NCBI RefSeq assembly: GCF_012849375.1 | Contig: NZ_CP051684.1 | Location: 496,001-560,000, forward strand | Origin: Duganella dendranthematis | GTDB taxonomy: Bacteria; Pseudomonadota; Gammaproteobacteria; Burkholderiales; Burkholderiaceae_D | Direction of reading: 5' to 3' | Length of the DNA stretch: 64,000 nt | In this document: positions 16,947 through 24,665 of the stretch, in pieces | How the letters are laid out: every line of letters starts with the position of its first letter | Position numbering within the stretch: position 1 is the first letter of the stretch | The notes under the pieces: generated by a model | The model's database searches: none | Told to the model about the DNA's origin: nothing | Seen by the model: the letters and a program-made list of their open reading frames with translations, nothing else | Made by a program: the position numbers and the translations under genes

Positions 16947-18908
16947 TCAACGCGGCGGCGTACGGCCGCCATACAATGCCCCGTCCAGCGCTACCATTTC
17001 GTCCGCCGTGCGCGACCACGCACTGTTGGCCGTCAGCGCGCCGCGTCGCCGCAGCGGCCGCATCAGGGCGTCGCCGTAGTCGTCCATGGCCGCATCCTGA
17101 TGTAATTCCGGCACCATGGGCGCCTCGTCGGCTGGCACGCCCAGTTGTAGTTGCACGTCAATTAATTGTTCGCGCGCCTTGCCGGTTTCCGGGTGATCCG
17201 GCCCCAGCCGGCGCAGATAAGCTTGCAGTACCGCGTCCAGCAGGCTGCGCGCCGTGTCCAGCTCTTGCATTTGCAACAACGTGTAGGCCAGCGCCGTCTT
17301 GCTGCGCAGCGTGTCGGGGTGCTCGGCGCCCAGCAAGCGCTTGTGCGCGGCCAGCACCTGCTCCTGCACGCTGCGCGCCAGCTGGATGTCGCCGCGTTGC
17401 AGCAGCAGTTCGGCGCGGGCCGCCTTGGCGCCCAGGGTTTGCAGATGTTCGGGGCCGACCAGCCGGGTGTAGGTGTCGAGCACGCCGTCCTGCATGGCCA
17501 GCGCCTCGACCAGCCGGCCTTGCTGGCCCAGCGTGGCGGCCAGGTTGGCGCGCGCTGCCAGCGTATCGGGATGTTCGCCGCCCAGCACGCGTTCACGCGC
17601 CTCGACGATGCATTCTTCAAGGAATTGCGCCTCATCCAACCGCCCCTGCTGGCGCAGCGCGCCGGCCAGATTGATCTTGCTGGCAAGCGTATCCGGGTGA
17701 TCCTCGCCCAGCGCCCGCTGGCGCAGCGACAGGCTTTCCTCGAAGCTGGACAGGGCCGGCCGTAGCTTGCCCTCGCGTCGATATAGTTCGCCCAGCAGAT
17801 TGAGTTCGCGCGCCAGCGGCTGCGACATGGCGCGCGCGGCAGCCCCGCCGTCGTCCAGCGCGCCGCGCGCCTCGTTAATCTTGGCCAGTAGCTGGATTTC
17901 GCCGCTGGATTGCCACGGGAAATAACCGGGCCCCAGCCATGACAGGAAAGCCTCGAAGGTACGTGTCATGGAAAAACGGTCGCCGCCCTGATCGAGCCGC
18001 ACCGCCACCTGCTCGCCGTACACCAGCGAACGGGTCTGCTGCAATTGAACCTCATCAAAATAGCTTTCCAGCGAAACGTGCTGCATCCCATAGCACTCGC
18101 GTATCAGTTCCTCAAAGCCCGGCTGGTAGCCGGAAATCTGCTGCGAAGCATCGCCGCGCCGCCACTGCAGGCGCTCGCCGCAGTCGGCCATGTCTATGCG
18201 CGATGGCAAGGGATAGACCAGCAACGGCCGTTGCTCGTCCTCATGGCTGCGGCGATAGGTGGTGGCGCGGCTGACCAGTTCCTGCAAACCATCCAGACTG
18301 TGACGGCCGGGCGTGAACATCAACACCAATTTGCGTGGAAGCAAAGTCGTGCAGACGCCGGCGCTGTCGCTGCGGCCGTTGCGGGAATCGATCAGCACGT
18401 AGCGGAAATGCCGCGACAAGCGATCGGCGAAACAGCGGAACAGCGCCGGGCAACTGTAAAACAACTCCTCCCACTGCATGGCGGCCAGCCGGTCGGGATA
18501 GCTGTCGTCGAAGCGGCCGGCGCGCATCAGATAGAGCTGGCTGCCCTGATCGACGCGGGTCACATATTGCTCCCAGCCCACCGCCGCCAGCACATCGTGC
18601 GCCAATTCGTCGTCATCCACGGTCAGCGGGCCGGTGCGACGGCGCAACAGCTGCTCCCGGCAGGCCTCGAAAAACTCCAGCACCCCCGGCTTGTGCTCCT
18701 GCGGCTGCTCGAAATAGTGGTGCAAACCGGGGGCCTCCAGGTCCCAGTCGATCATCAGCACCGGCGCGGTGGCGTTTTGCTGGCGCGCCAATAGCACCGC
18801 TATATTAGATAAGGCCATGGTGCGACCCGTGCCGCCCTTGTAAGAATAGAAAGTAATAACTTCGCCGCCGGCGCTCAGCGGCGGTAATGACAGGGAGGTA
18901 AGTTCCAT
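16947..18908 (-). CDS. Deviant-Walker (KGGTGR) P-loop ATPase fused to kinesin-light-chain-type TPRs
   Basis: A 653-residue two-part protein. Residues 15-330 form a MinD/ParA-like SIMIBI ATPase with deviant Walker A KGGTGRT (Lys24-Thr30), switch motif IDWDLEAPG (Asp54, Asp56) and a strand ending YVLIDSRNG. The Arg in the P-loop and the DWDLEAPGLHHYF segment mark the KGGVGR-variant ATPases often found beside signalling or effector genes. Residues ~370-600 hold about five 42-residue TPRs with the recurring GxxHPDTL signature. It lies 9 bases downstream of a TIR-domain gene, so the two are co-transcribed. No ParB, MinC or replication gene is near, which argues against partitioning. The substrate and output are unknown. 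The arrangement recalls, from memory, the TIR-like plus TPR-ATPase genes of actinobacterial FxSxx-COOH systems. Confidence 0.82.
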   Translation of the reverse strand: MELTSLSLPPLSAGGEVITFYSYKGGTGRTMALSNIAVLLARQQNATAPVLMIDWDLEAPGLHHYFEQPQEHKPGVLEFFEACREQLLRRRTGPLTVDDDELAHDVLAAVGWEQYVTRVDQGSQLYLMRAGRFDDSYPDRLAAMQWEELFYSCPALFRCFADRLSRHFRYVLIDSRNGRSDSAGVCTTLLPRKLVLMFTPGRHSLDGLQELVSRATTYRRSHEDEQRPLLVYPLPSRIDMADCGERLQWRRGDASQQISGYQPGFEELIRECYGMQHVSLESYFDEVQLQQTRSLVYGEQVAVRLDQGGDRFSMTRTFEAFLSWLGPGYFPWQSSGEIQLLAKINEARGALDDGGAAARAMSQPLARELNLLGELYRREGKLRPALSSFEESLSLRQRALGEDHPDTLASKINLAGALRQQGRLDEAQFLEECIVEARERVLGGEHPDTLAARANLAATLGQQGRLVEALAMQDGVLDTYTRLVGPEHLQTLGAKAARAELLLQRGDIQLARSVQEQVLAAHKRLLGAEHPDTLRSKTALAYTLLQMQELDTARSLLDAVLQAYLRRLGPDHPETGKAREQLIDVQLQLGVPADEAPMVPELHQDAAMDDYGDALMRPLRRRGALTANSAWSRTADEMVALDGALYGGRTPPR

Positions 18909-18917
18909 GGCAAACCT

Positions 18918-19523
18918 TTAGCGTGGGAAGTGTGGAGGAGGAACGGCACGCCATTCCGGCGGGATCTCCGGCAAGACAAAACGGCTGCAGTCATGCTCCG
19001 GCGGCGTGCTTCGTTTTAGGCAGTGGTAATGCTCGGCGATGCGGTGGACGATTTTTTCAATGTCCGGGATGAAATCGGGATTGGTCTTCAAGTCCCCGCT
19101 GGCCAGCGTGTAGCGGGAAAAATCCACATACATGCCCGGCCCGGTAATTTGCGGCGGCAGGCCGACCGGGTGGCGGGTCATGATGACGGGGATGATCAGG
19201 TGGCTGGGCAGCTGATACCAATGCTGGCGTTCGCGCTCGATAAGTTGCATTGCTGCAAACTCGCGACGCGTATAGCCATGGGCCTCATACTTGGGTGTAT
19301 AAATGACAATCATGCACACGCTCTCACACAACGCGCGCGCGATTTTGCCGTCGAGGTCGTCACCGCCCCCGAGCTGCTCACTATCAACAAACAGTTCGTT
19401 CTCGTTGTCGAAGTGAGGTTCCAGATAGCATTTCAGGGCGTCCACCAGGTCGTCCTTGAATTTGCTCATGTAAGCATGCTGGCCATGTGCATAGCTGAAG
19501 AAACAGCCGTGACGGATAGTCAT
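18918..19523 (-). CDS. TIR-domain protein
   Basis: A 201-residue protein that is almost entirely a TIR-like fold: strand A CFFSYAHG (7-14), FVDSEQLGGGDDLDGKIARAL (about 45-65), strand CMIVIYTPKY (70-79), and helix C YTRREFAAM with Glu88. Glu88 aligns with the catalytic Glu of NAD-cleaving TIR domains (WCxxE-type motif, with Tyr84 at the Trp position). NADase activity is possible but not shown. The rest, including PGMYVDFSRY, fits the domain's last strands. It has an AAGGGGG ribosome-binding site and is first in a two-gene operon with the ATPase-TPR gene. A divergent promoter region of 158 bases separates it from the quinone oxidoreductase gene. Confidence 0.8.
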   Translation of the reverse strand: MTIRHGCFFSYAHGQHAYMSKFKDDLVDALKCYLEPHFDNENELFVDSEQLGGGDDLDGKIARALCESVCMIVIYTPKYEAHGYTRREFAAMQLIERERQHWYQLPSHLIIPVIMTRHPVGLPPQITGPGMYVDFSRYTLASGDLKTNPDFIPDIEKIVHRIAEHYHCLKRSTPPEHDCSRFVLPEIPPEWRAVPPPHFPR

Positions 19524-19681
19524 GATATCCCCCTTCGTTTAACCAACTCTAACAATCCAATCTGGCGACACCTTGAGGCAGAACAAACGTGCGGCAGGCC
19601 GAACTTTGCGCAAACGGCTGGCGCTTTAAGGTAAGATAAAAATATTACGAGCGTTCTTTTTTATAACCAGAGGAGACCAGT

Positions 19682-20668
19682 ATGAAAGCTGTCGTATGTG
19701 AAGCGTGGGGTTTGCCCGAGTCGCTAAAAGTACAAAAATTACAAGACCCGCAGCCGGGTCCGGGCCAGGTGGTGATCGATGTCCAGGCCGCCGGCGTCAA
19801 CTTCCCGGACGTGCTGATTGTGCAAGGAAAGTATCAATTCAAGCCGGAACTGCCGTTCGTTCCCGGCAGCGAAGTGGCCGGCGTGATTCGCTCAGTTGCT
19901 GCTGATGTGACAACTTTCGAGGTCGGTGACAAGGTTATCGCCTTCACTTCGACTGGTGGTTTTGGGCAGCAGTTGTTAGCGCCTGTGCAAGCCCTGATGC
20001 CGATGCCGCCGGGCATGGATTTCGACACGGCAGCAGCCATCACCCTCACCTACGGCACCTCGTATCATGCGATTGTGGACCGGGCCAAGCTAGAAGCTGG
20101 TGAGAACATGCTAATTCTTGGCGCAGCAGGCGGTGTGGGCCTGGCCGCGATCGAGATCGGCAAAGCCCTTGGAGCCCGCATTATTGCTTGCGCTTCGACT
20201 GATGAGAAGCTGGAAGTCTGCCGCCAGCATGGCGCGGACGTGCTGATCAATTACAGCAAGCAGGATTTGCGCGAGGCGGTCAAGGCGGCGACCGGCGGCA
20301 AGGGACCGGATGTGATTTACGACCCGGTCGGCGGCGACTATGCGGAGCCGGCGTTCAGGTCGATAGCCTGGGGTGGGCGGTATTTGGTGGTCGGGTTTGC
20401 CAACGGCGAGATTCCGAAGTTGCCGCTGAATTTGACCTTGCTGAAGGGGGCGTCGCTGATGGGCGTGTTCTGGGGCGAGTTCACCAAGCGTGATCCGAAA
20501 GGCAACTTGAAGAATATGCGTCAGGTGTTGCAGTGGCTGCAGGAGGGCAAAATTAAGCCGCTGATTTCGGGGCGCTATGCGCTGGAGGATGCGTGGCGGG
20601 CGCTGGATGATATGGCGGCGCGACGGGTTACTGGCAAGGTGGTAGTGTTGCCGCAGAAGGATCGCTGA
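19682..20668 (+). CDS. NADPH:quinone oxidoreductase family protein (zinc-free MDR)
   Basis: A 328-residue medium-chain dehydrogenase/reductase of the QOR type. It has an N-terminal GroES-like catalytic domain (VQAAGVNFPDVLIVQGKY, PGSEVAGVI) and a Rossmann domain with GAAGGVGLAAIEIGKALG at about 147-164. No zinc-ligand Cys cluster is present, as expected for quinone reductases. The C-terminus (DDMAARRVTGKVVV) is family-typical. AGGAGA precedes the ATG. It is divergent from the TIR gene and convergent with the helicase gene. The physiological substrate is not predictable. Confidence 0.9.
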   Translation: MKAVVCEAWGLPESLKVQKLQDPQPGPGQVVIDVQAAGVNFPDVLIVQGKYQFKPELPFVPGSEVAGVIRSVAADVTTFEVGDKVIAFTSTGGFGQQLLAPVQALMPMPPGMDFDTAAAITLTYGTSYHAIVDRAKLEAGENMLILGAAGGVGLAAIEIGKALGARIIACASTDEKLEVCRQHGADVLINYSKQDLREAVKAATGGKGPDVIYDPVGGDYAEPAFRSIAWGGRYLVVGFANGEIPKLPLNLTLLKGASLMGVFWGEFTKRDPKGNLKNMRQVLQWLQEGKIKPLISGRYALEDAWRALDDMAARRVTGKVVVLPQKDR

Positions 20669-20698
20669 GCTTGCTTTCACCCCGCAAGTCGATTTGCC

Positions 20699-20728
20699 GG
20701 GGTCTGACCCCATGCGGGGTCAGACCCC
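20699..20728. repeat. REP-like palindrome, copy 1
   Basis: GGGGTCTGACCCC (20699-20711), ATGC, GGGGTCAGACCCC (20716-20728): a perfect 13-bp inverted repeat. It lies between two convergent genes (quinone oxidoreductase and helicase). A second copy, identical except for the loop, is at 27629-27658. No T tract follows, so it is not a standard terminator. Confidence 0.85.
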
Positions 20729-20756
20729 TTTCGCCTCGGGGGTTTGTGACTAGAAG

Positions 20757-22661
20757 TTACGAACTGGAATTCTTGTTTCGGAAGAATTCCAGCACCACTT
20801 CCTGCTCCCGCGTGCGCTTGAACGACGGCAAACTCTGCCAGATCCGCTTGCCATACGGCTTGGAAATCACCCGTGGATCGCACAACATCAGCACGCCCTG
20901 GTCGGCCTCATCGCGAATCAGACGTCCGGCTCCCTGCTTCAGATTGATGATCGCCTCCGGCAAAGTGTGGTGCATAAAGCCATTTTTGCCCTGCTTTTCC
21001 ATTACCTCGATGCGCGCTGCCAGCACCGGATCGTCCGGCGGCGCAAATGGCAGTTTGTCAATAATGACCAAGGACAGTGCATCGCCGCGCACGTCGACAC
21101 CTTCCCAGAAGCTCTGCGAACCGATCAGCACGCCATTACCGGCCTTGCGGAATTGGTCTAGCAGCTCAGTCCGGCCCTTATCCCCCTGCACAAACAGCGG
21201 GAACGGCAGATTACGCTTCTCAAATTCATCGCGCAGCCGCTCGGCAGCCCGCTTCACGGCCCGCAAAGTCGTGCACAAAAGGAAAGTTTTCCCACCCGCC
21301 GCCTCGATAATCGGCAGCGCCAGATCCAGCACGGCATCTGTATATCCCATCGAATTCGGGTCCGGTAAGCCGGTCGGCACGTACAAAATGCCCTGCTCTT
21401 CATAATTGAACGGGCTCGGCCAGGACATCGACGGCTCGTCGGTCAGGCCCATCTGCTCGGAAAAGTGGCTGAAGTCCTTCTTCACCGCCAGCGTCGCCGA
21501 CGTGAAAATCCAGCTGCGCGGCACGCCTTCGCGCTGGCCGGCGAAGATCGGCGCAATCGACAGCGGCGTCTTGTGCAGCTGCAGTGACGACGCATACGCC
21601 TCGACCCAGAACACCGCCTCCTCGCCCTTGGCGACCTTGGCTTTCGGGTCGAATTTCCACGCCGCCAGGCGTGACACCAGATCCAGCCCGCGCTGACGGC
21701 ACTGCTCCAGCGTTTCCGCCCGTTCGGCCTGGGTCTCCAGCACGGCCATCATGCCGTCCAGCTCATCTTTCAGCGTTTGCAACGCCGGGTAAAAGTCGCT
21801 CGATGGCGCGATTTGCGGCAGCGACAGCCGCACGATGTCTTGCGGGAATGTCAGCCGCAGGTCGCGCGCGGCCTTCTCCACCACCGTGACCACCTTGCCC
21901 CAGTCGGCGCCATCGCGGGCGTTCGACAGGCCTTCGGCCAGCACGTCGCGGCACAGTTCCAGCACTTGCGAAGTCGAAAACGTGTCACCGAAGAACAAAG
22001 TGGCGGTGTCCGGCAGCTGGTGCGCCTCATCGAAGATAATCGTGTTGGCGGACGGCAGCAACTCGGCCACGCCGGAATCCTTCAGGGCCACATCGGCAAA
22101 GAACAGGTGGTGATTGACCACCACCACGTCGGCCTGCTGCGCTTCCTTGCGCGCCTTCATGATGAAGCAATCCTGGTAATACTGGCATTCCGCGCCCATG
22201 CAGTTGTCGCGGGTCGAGGTCACCAGGTTCCAGATCAGCGCGTTTTCCGGCACGCGGGCCAGCTCGGCCTTGTCGCCGGTCTTGGTCATTTTCAGGAAAC
22301 GCGAGATTTCACGCAGATAGCCGACGTCGTCGCGCGAAGTCATGCGGCCGTTCTGCAGCGTGCGTTCCAAGTGGTAATGGCACAGGTAATTCGAACGGCC
22401 CTTGAGCAGCGCCACCGACACCGGCGCCTGCAAGGCGGCGCGTACGGTCGGAATATCGCGCAGGAATAGCTGATCCTGCAAGTTTTTGGTCCCGGTCGAG
22501 ACGATCGTCTTGCCGCCCCACAGCAGCGCCGGCACCAGATAGGCGAAGGTTTTCCCCGTGCCCGTACCGGCCTCGGCGATCAGCGTGGTCTGGTTGGCGA
22601 TGGCCACCGCGACCGCCTTGGCCATCTCGGTTTGCGAGCGGCGCGGACGGAAATCGCCCAC
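20757..22661 (-). CDS. ATP-dependent DNA helicase, DinG/YoaA (XPD-like) family
   Basis: A 634-residue superfamily-2 Fe-S helicase from an in-frame GTG at 22661. Motif I is AGTGTGKT; the [4Fe-4S] cysteines appear in SNYLCHYH and DNCMGAECQYYQDC; motif II is DEAH; the C-terminal motif V/VI region includes GSQSFWEGVD and QGAGRLIRDE. Such 5'-3' helicases unwind forked or R-loop-containing DNA during repair. The GTG is probably not the native start. The same frame continues upstream as KHDAEVERLFGAGGPLG with no start codon, and a one-base loss in a homopolymer would explain this (see the next entry). The truncated form would keep all helicase motifs. Confidence 0.85.
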   Translation of the reverse strand: MGDFRPRRSQTEMAKAVAVAIANQTTLIAEAGTGTGKTFAYLVPALLWGGKTIVSTGTKNLQDQLFLRDIPTVRAALQAPVSVALLKGRSNYLCHYHLERTLQNGRMTSRDDVGYLREISRFLKMTKTGDKAELARVPENALIWNLVTSTRDNCMGAECQYYQDCFIMKARKEAQQADVVVVNHHLFFADVALKDSGVAELLPSANTIIFDEAHQLPDTATLFFGDTFSTSQVLELCRDVLAEGLSNARDGADWGKVVTVVEKAARDLRLTFPQDIVRLSLPQIAPSSDFYPALQTLKDELDGMMAVLETQAERAETLEQCRQRGLDLVSRLAAWKFDPKAKVAKGEEAVFWVEAYASSLQLHKTPLSIAPIFAGQREGVPRSWIFTSATLAVKKDFSHFSEQMGLTDEPSMSWPSPFNYEEQGILYVPTGLPDPNSMGYTDAVLDLALPIIEAAGGKTFLLCTTLRAVKRAAERLRDEFEKRNLPFPLFVQGDKGRTELLDQFRKAGNGVLIGSQSFWEGVDVRGDALSLVIIDKLPFAPPDDPVLAARIEVMEKQGKNGFMHHTLPEAIINLKQGAGRLIRDEADQGVLMLCDPRVISKPYGKRIWQSLPSFKRTREQEVVLEFFRNKNSSS

Positions 22662-22792
22662 CGCCGGCCCCAGCGGGCCGCCAGCGCCGAACAGGCGCTC
22701 TACCTCGGCGTCGTGCTTGCCGGGGGATGGTCGGGAGTGGCGCCGATGATGGCGGGTGTCGCGTCGGACGCAGGTGGAAGGTGTTCGGTCAA
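22662..22792 (-). other. Probable displaced 5' end of the helicase gene
   Basis: From a TTG at 22792, one frame reads TEHLPPASDATPAIIGATPDHPP and soon stops at 22700-22702. The helicase frame upstream of 22661 reads GKHDAEVERLFGAGGPLGPA but has no start. The two join seamlessly if the run of five C on the minus strand (G at 22722-22726 on plus) were six. This could be a recent mutation, a phase-variable site or an assembly error. Confidence 0.55.
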
Positions 22793-22818
22793 AATAAACT
22801 TCGTTGTAACGTTTCGGC

Positions 22819-23019
22819 TCAGGCCGGAACGTCCGGCACCAGTTGCATTTTCAGCAGAGTGATATGGTCTTTCAGTTGCAGTTTGCGCTTCTTGAGACGG
22901 CGCAATTGCAGTTGATCGTGGTGTCCGTCCAGGGTGAGCATATCGATGACCGCGTCCAGATCGCGGTGTTCGACGTCGAGTTCAATCAAACGACGTTGGA
23001 TATCTTGTACATCAGTCAT
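22819..23019 (-). CDS. YdcH family protein (DUF465)
   Basis: A 66-residue highly charged, all-helical protein. The motif RLIELDVEHRDLD at the start and LRRLKKRKLQLKD in the second half match the YdcH/DUF465 family, small cytosolic coiled-coil proteins of unknown role. It lies 5' of the helicase gene on the same strand and diverges from the PP2C gene. Confidence 0.85.
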   Translation of the reverse strand: MTDVQDIQRRLIELDVEHRDLDAVIDMLTLDGHHDQLQLRRLKKRKLQLKDHITLLKMQLVPDVPA

Positions 23020-23134
23020 ATTTCTCAGTCAAATGGTTTCACCGGAACAACAAGAATTGCAAACACGTTGCCAACAAACTGCGACACGGTGCATAGTTTA
23101 ATCTACGGCGCGTCGGACGCCAACAAATCATCTT

Positions 23135-23896
23135 ATGCGCACTTATAAAATAGAGGCCGGGACCGCCCAGCACATCGGGAACCGGCCGCAGCAGAACGAC
23201 CGCGTTGCGCTATTTACCGCCGCCAGGGCGCCCGGATACGTGCTGGCGGTGCTGGCCGACGGCAATACCAGCCCGATCGGACCGGATCAGGCGCTGCTCA
23301 CCAGCAAACATCTGTTCGACGAATTCCGCATCGGCGACGCGCCCAGTCTGCCCCGGCTGGAGGAGTTGCTACGCAATATCGCGCAGGAAGCGCACGCCGT
23401 GATCAAAATGAATCCGATTGCCGCCGTGGCCGAACCGCAAAGCGCACTGGCGCTGCTGGTGCTGACGCCGCAAGCGCAACTGGTGTGGGCCCATGTGGGC
23501 GACGCCCGCGTCTACCACTTCCGTGGCGAAACATGTCTGATGCGCACCAGCGACAGCGACTACGTCGACCATCTGGTCAACCACGACAAGCTGCCGGGGG
23601 AAGCGGCCAAAAAACACCGCAGTTCGCGCCTGCTGAATAACGCGCTCGGCAACAGCCTGAAAGATCCGCATGTCAGCACCGGCACGCAACAAGGCTTGCA
23701 GGCCGGCGATTCATTGATGCTGTGTTCGGACGGACTGTGGCAGCTGTTCCGTCACGAGGAACTGGCCGCCGCCGTGGCCCGCAATACGCCGCGCCAGGCC
23801 GCCGAGCGACTGATCGCCAAGGCGGCGGAACGGGCACAGGGCAAGGGCGACAACTGCTCGATGGCCATCATCAAGCTGGTGGCGCCAGCCACTTAG
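23135..23896 (+). CDS. PP2C-family serine/threonine protein phosphatase
   Basis: A 253-residue single-domain PP2C. Metal-binding motifs are in order: QQND (Asn21, Asp22; usually NED), VLADGNT (Asp42-Gly43; usually DGMGG, so the glycine-rich part is altered), HVGDARVYHF, LCSDGLW and GKGDNCSM. All the acidic metal ligands appear present, so activity is likely. It would remove phosphate from Ser/Thr on proteins in the cytosol. No kinase gene is adjacent; the nearest is the LRR kinase 11 kb away. There is no clear ribosome-binding site at the ATG. Confidence 0.83.
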   Translation: MRTYKIEAGTAQHIGNRPQQNDRVALFTAARAPGYVLAVLADGNTSPIGPDQALLTSKHLFDEFRIGDAPSLPRLEELLRNIAQEAHAVIKMNPIAAVAEPQSALALLVLTPQAQLVWAHVGDARVYHFRGETCLMRTSDSDYVDHLVNHDKLPGEAAKKHRSSRLLNNALGNSLKDPHVSTGTQQGLQAGDSLMLCSDGLWQLFRHEELAAAVARNTPRQAAERLIAKAAERAQGKGDNCSMAIIKLVAPAT

Positions 23897-23906
23897 CCAG
23901 CCCCTC

Positions 23907-23926
23907 ATTCCCGCGCAAGCGGGAAT
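23907..23926. repeat. ATTCCCGC-type REP palindrome
   Basis: ATTCCCGC-GCAA-GCGGGAAT, a perfect 8-bp inverted repeat 11 bases after the PP2C stop. It resembles the dispersed ATTCCCGC...GCGGGAATCC palindromes common between genes in Betaproteobacteria. A degenerate echo (GTTCCCGCGCAAACGACGGG) follows at about 23960. Confidence 0.65.
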
Positions 23927-23988
23927 CCATACACAACCGGCAAAATCCAACTCGGCATGGGTTCCCGCGCAAACGACGGGTGTCGCCG

Positions 23989-24648
23989 CTACTTGGCCGA
24001 CGCAGCCGCCGACGCTGCAGCCGCCTTGTTCTTGTCCGCCTCAGCACGCGCGGCGGCCTGTTTGGCCTTCTCTTCGTTTTCCGCTTTCTTGCGCGCGACT
24101 TCCTTCTGACGGCGCTCCGACTCGGCCTGCTTGCGCTCGAAGGCAGCCACATTGGCGCTCCGCTTGCCCGCGTTGGCGGCGTCCTCGGCCTGCTGGCGTT
24201 TCAGCTTGGCCGCATGTTCGGCCTCGCGCTCCGCCAGACGGGGGCCGGACGATGGTTTCGCCGCTTCGTGCTCTTCCTTCGGGGCTTTCGGCGGCTGGGC
24301 GGAACGCAGCATCGCTTCGTCGGCGTCCTTGCGGGCACGGTCGGCCAGGTCGGCGTCGCGCTTGGCGACCGAGTCGGCTCGCTTGAAGTGCTCGGCGTCG
24401 ACTTCGCGCACGCGTACCTCGGCCAGCGCCGCGCGGCGTTTTTCCTTGGCCTTGTCCATGCAGTTGGTAACGAAGAAGCGGGCCGAGCATTCGCGCTCGC
24501 TGGCGGCGAATTCGTCGGTGATGGCGGCGCGGTCCTGTGCCACTTTCACCAGCGCGGCATTGGCCTGCTCCACGGTCTGAACGTTCTGGGCCACGGCGGC
24601 CGACATCGTCGCCGCCAGCATGGCCATCATGGTAATCAGTGCTTTCAT
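23989..24648 (-). CDS. Hypothetical exported coiled-coil protein
   Basis: A 219-residue protein with a Sec signal peptide (MKALITMMAMLAATMSAAVA). Residues ~25-75 include two Cys (SERECSARFFVTNCMDKAKEKRRA) that could form a disulfide in the periplasm. The rest is a long Lys/Ala/Glu-rich segment with strong coiled-coil character, ending in a low-complexity AAAASAAASAK tail. I do not recognise a named family. It lies 17 bases downstream of zapE on the same strand and may share its transcript. Confidence 0.7.
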   Translation of the reverse strand: MKALITMMAMLAATMSAAVAQNVQTVEQANAALVKVAQDRAAITDEFAASERECSARFFVTNCMDKAKEKRRAALAEVRVREVDAEHFKRADSVAKRDADLADRARKDADEAMLRSAQPPKAPKEEHEAAKPSSGPRLAEREAEHAAKLKRQQAEDAANAGKRSANVAAFERKQAESERRQKEVARKKAENEEKAKQAAARAEADKNKAAAASAAASAK

Positions 24649-24665
24649 ATTCTAAATCCTGTGAC

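Noticed and set aside
16947..18908. The ATPase as a plasmid or chromosome partitioning ParA
   Set aside because: There is no ParB, centromere-like repeat or replication gene nearby. The P-loop has Arg in place of the usual Lys-Thr context, and the C-terminus is TPR.
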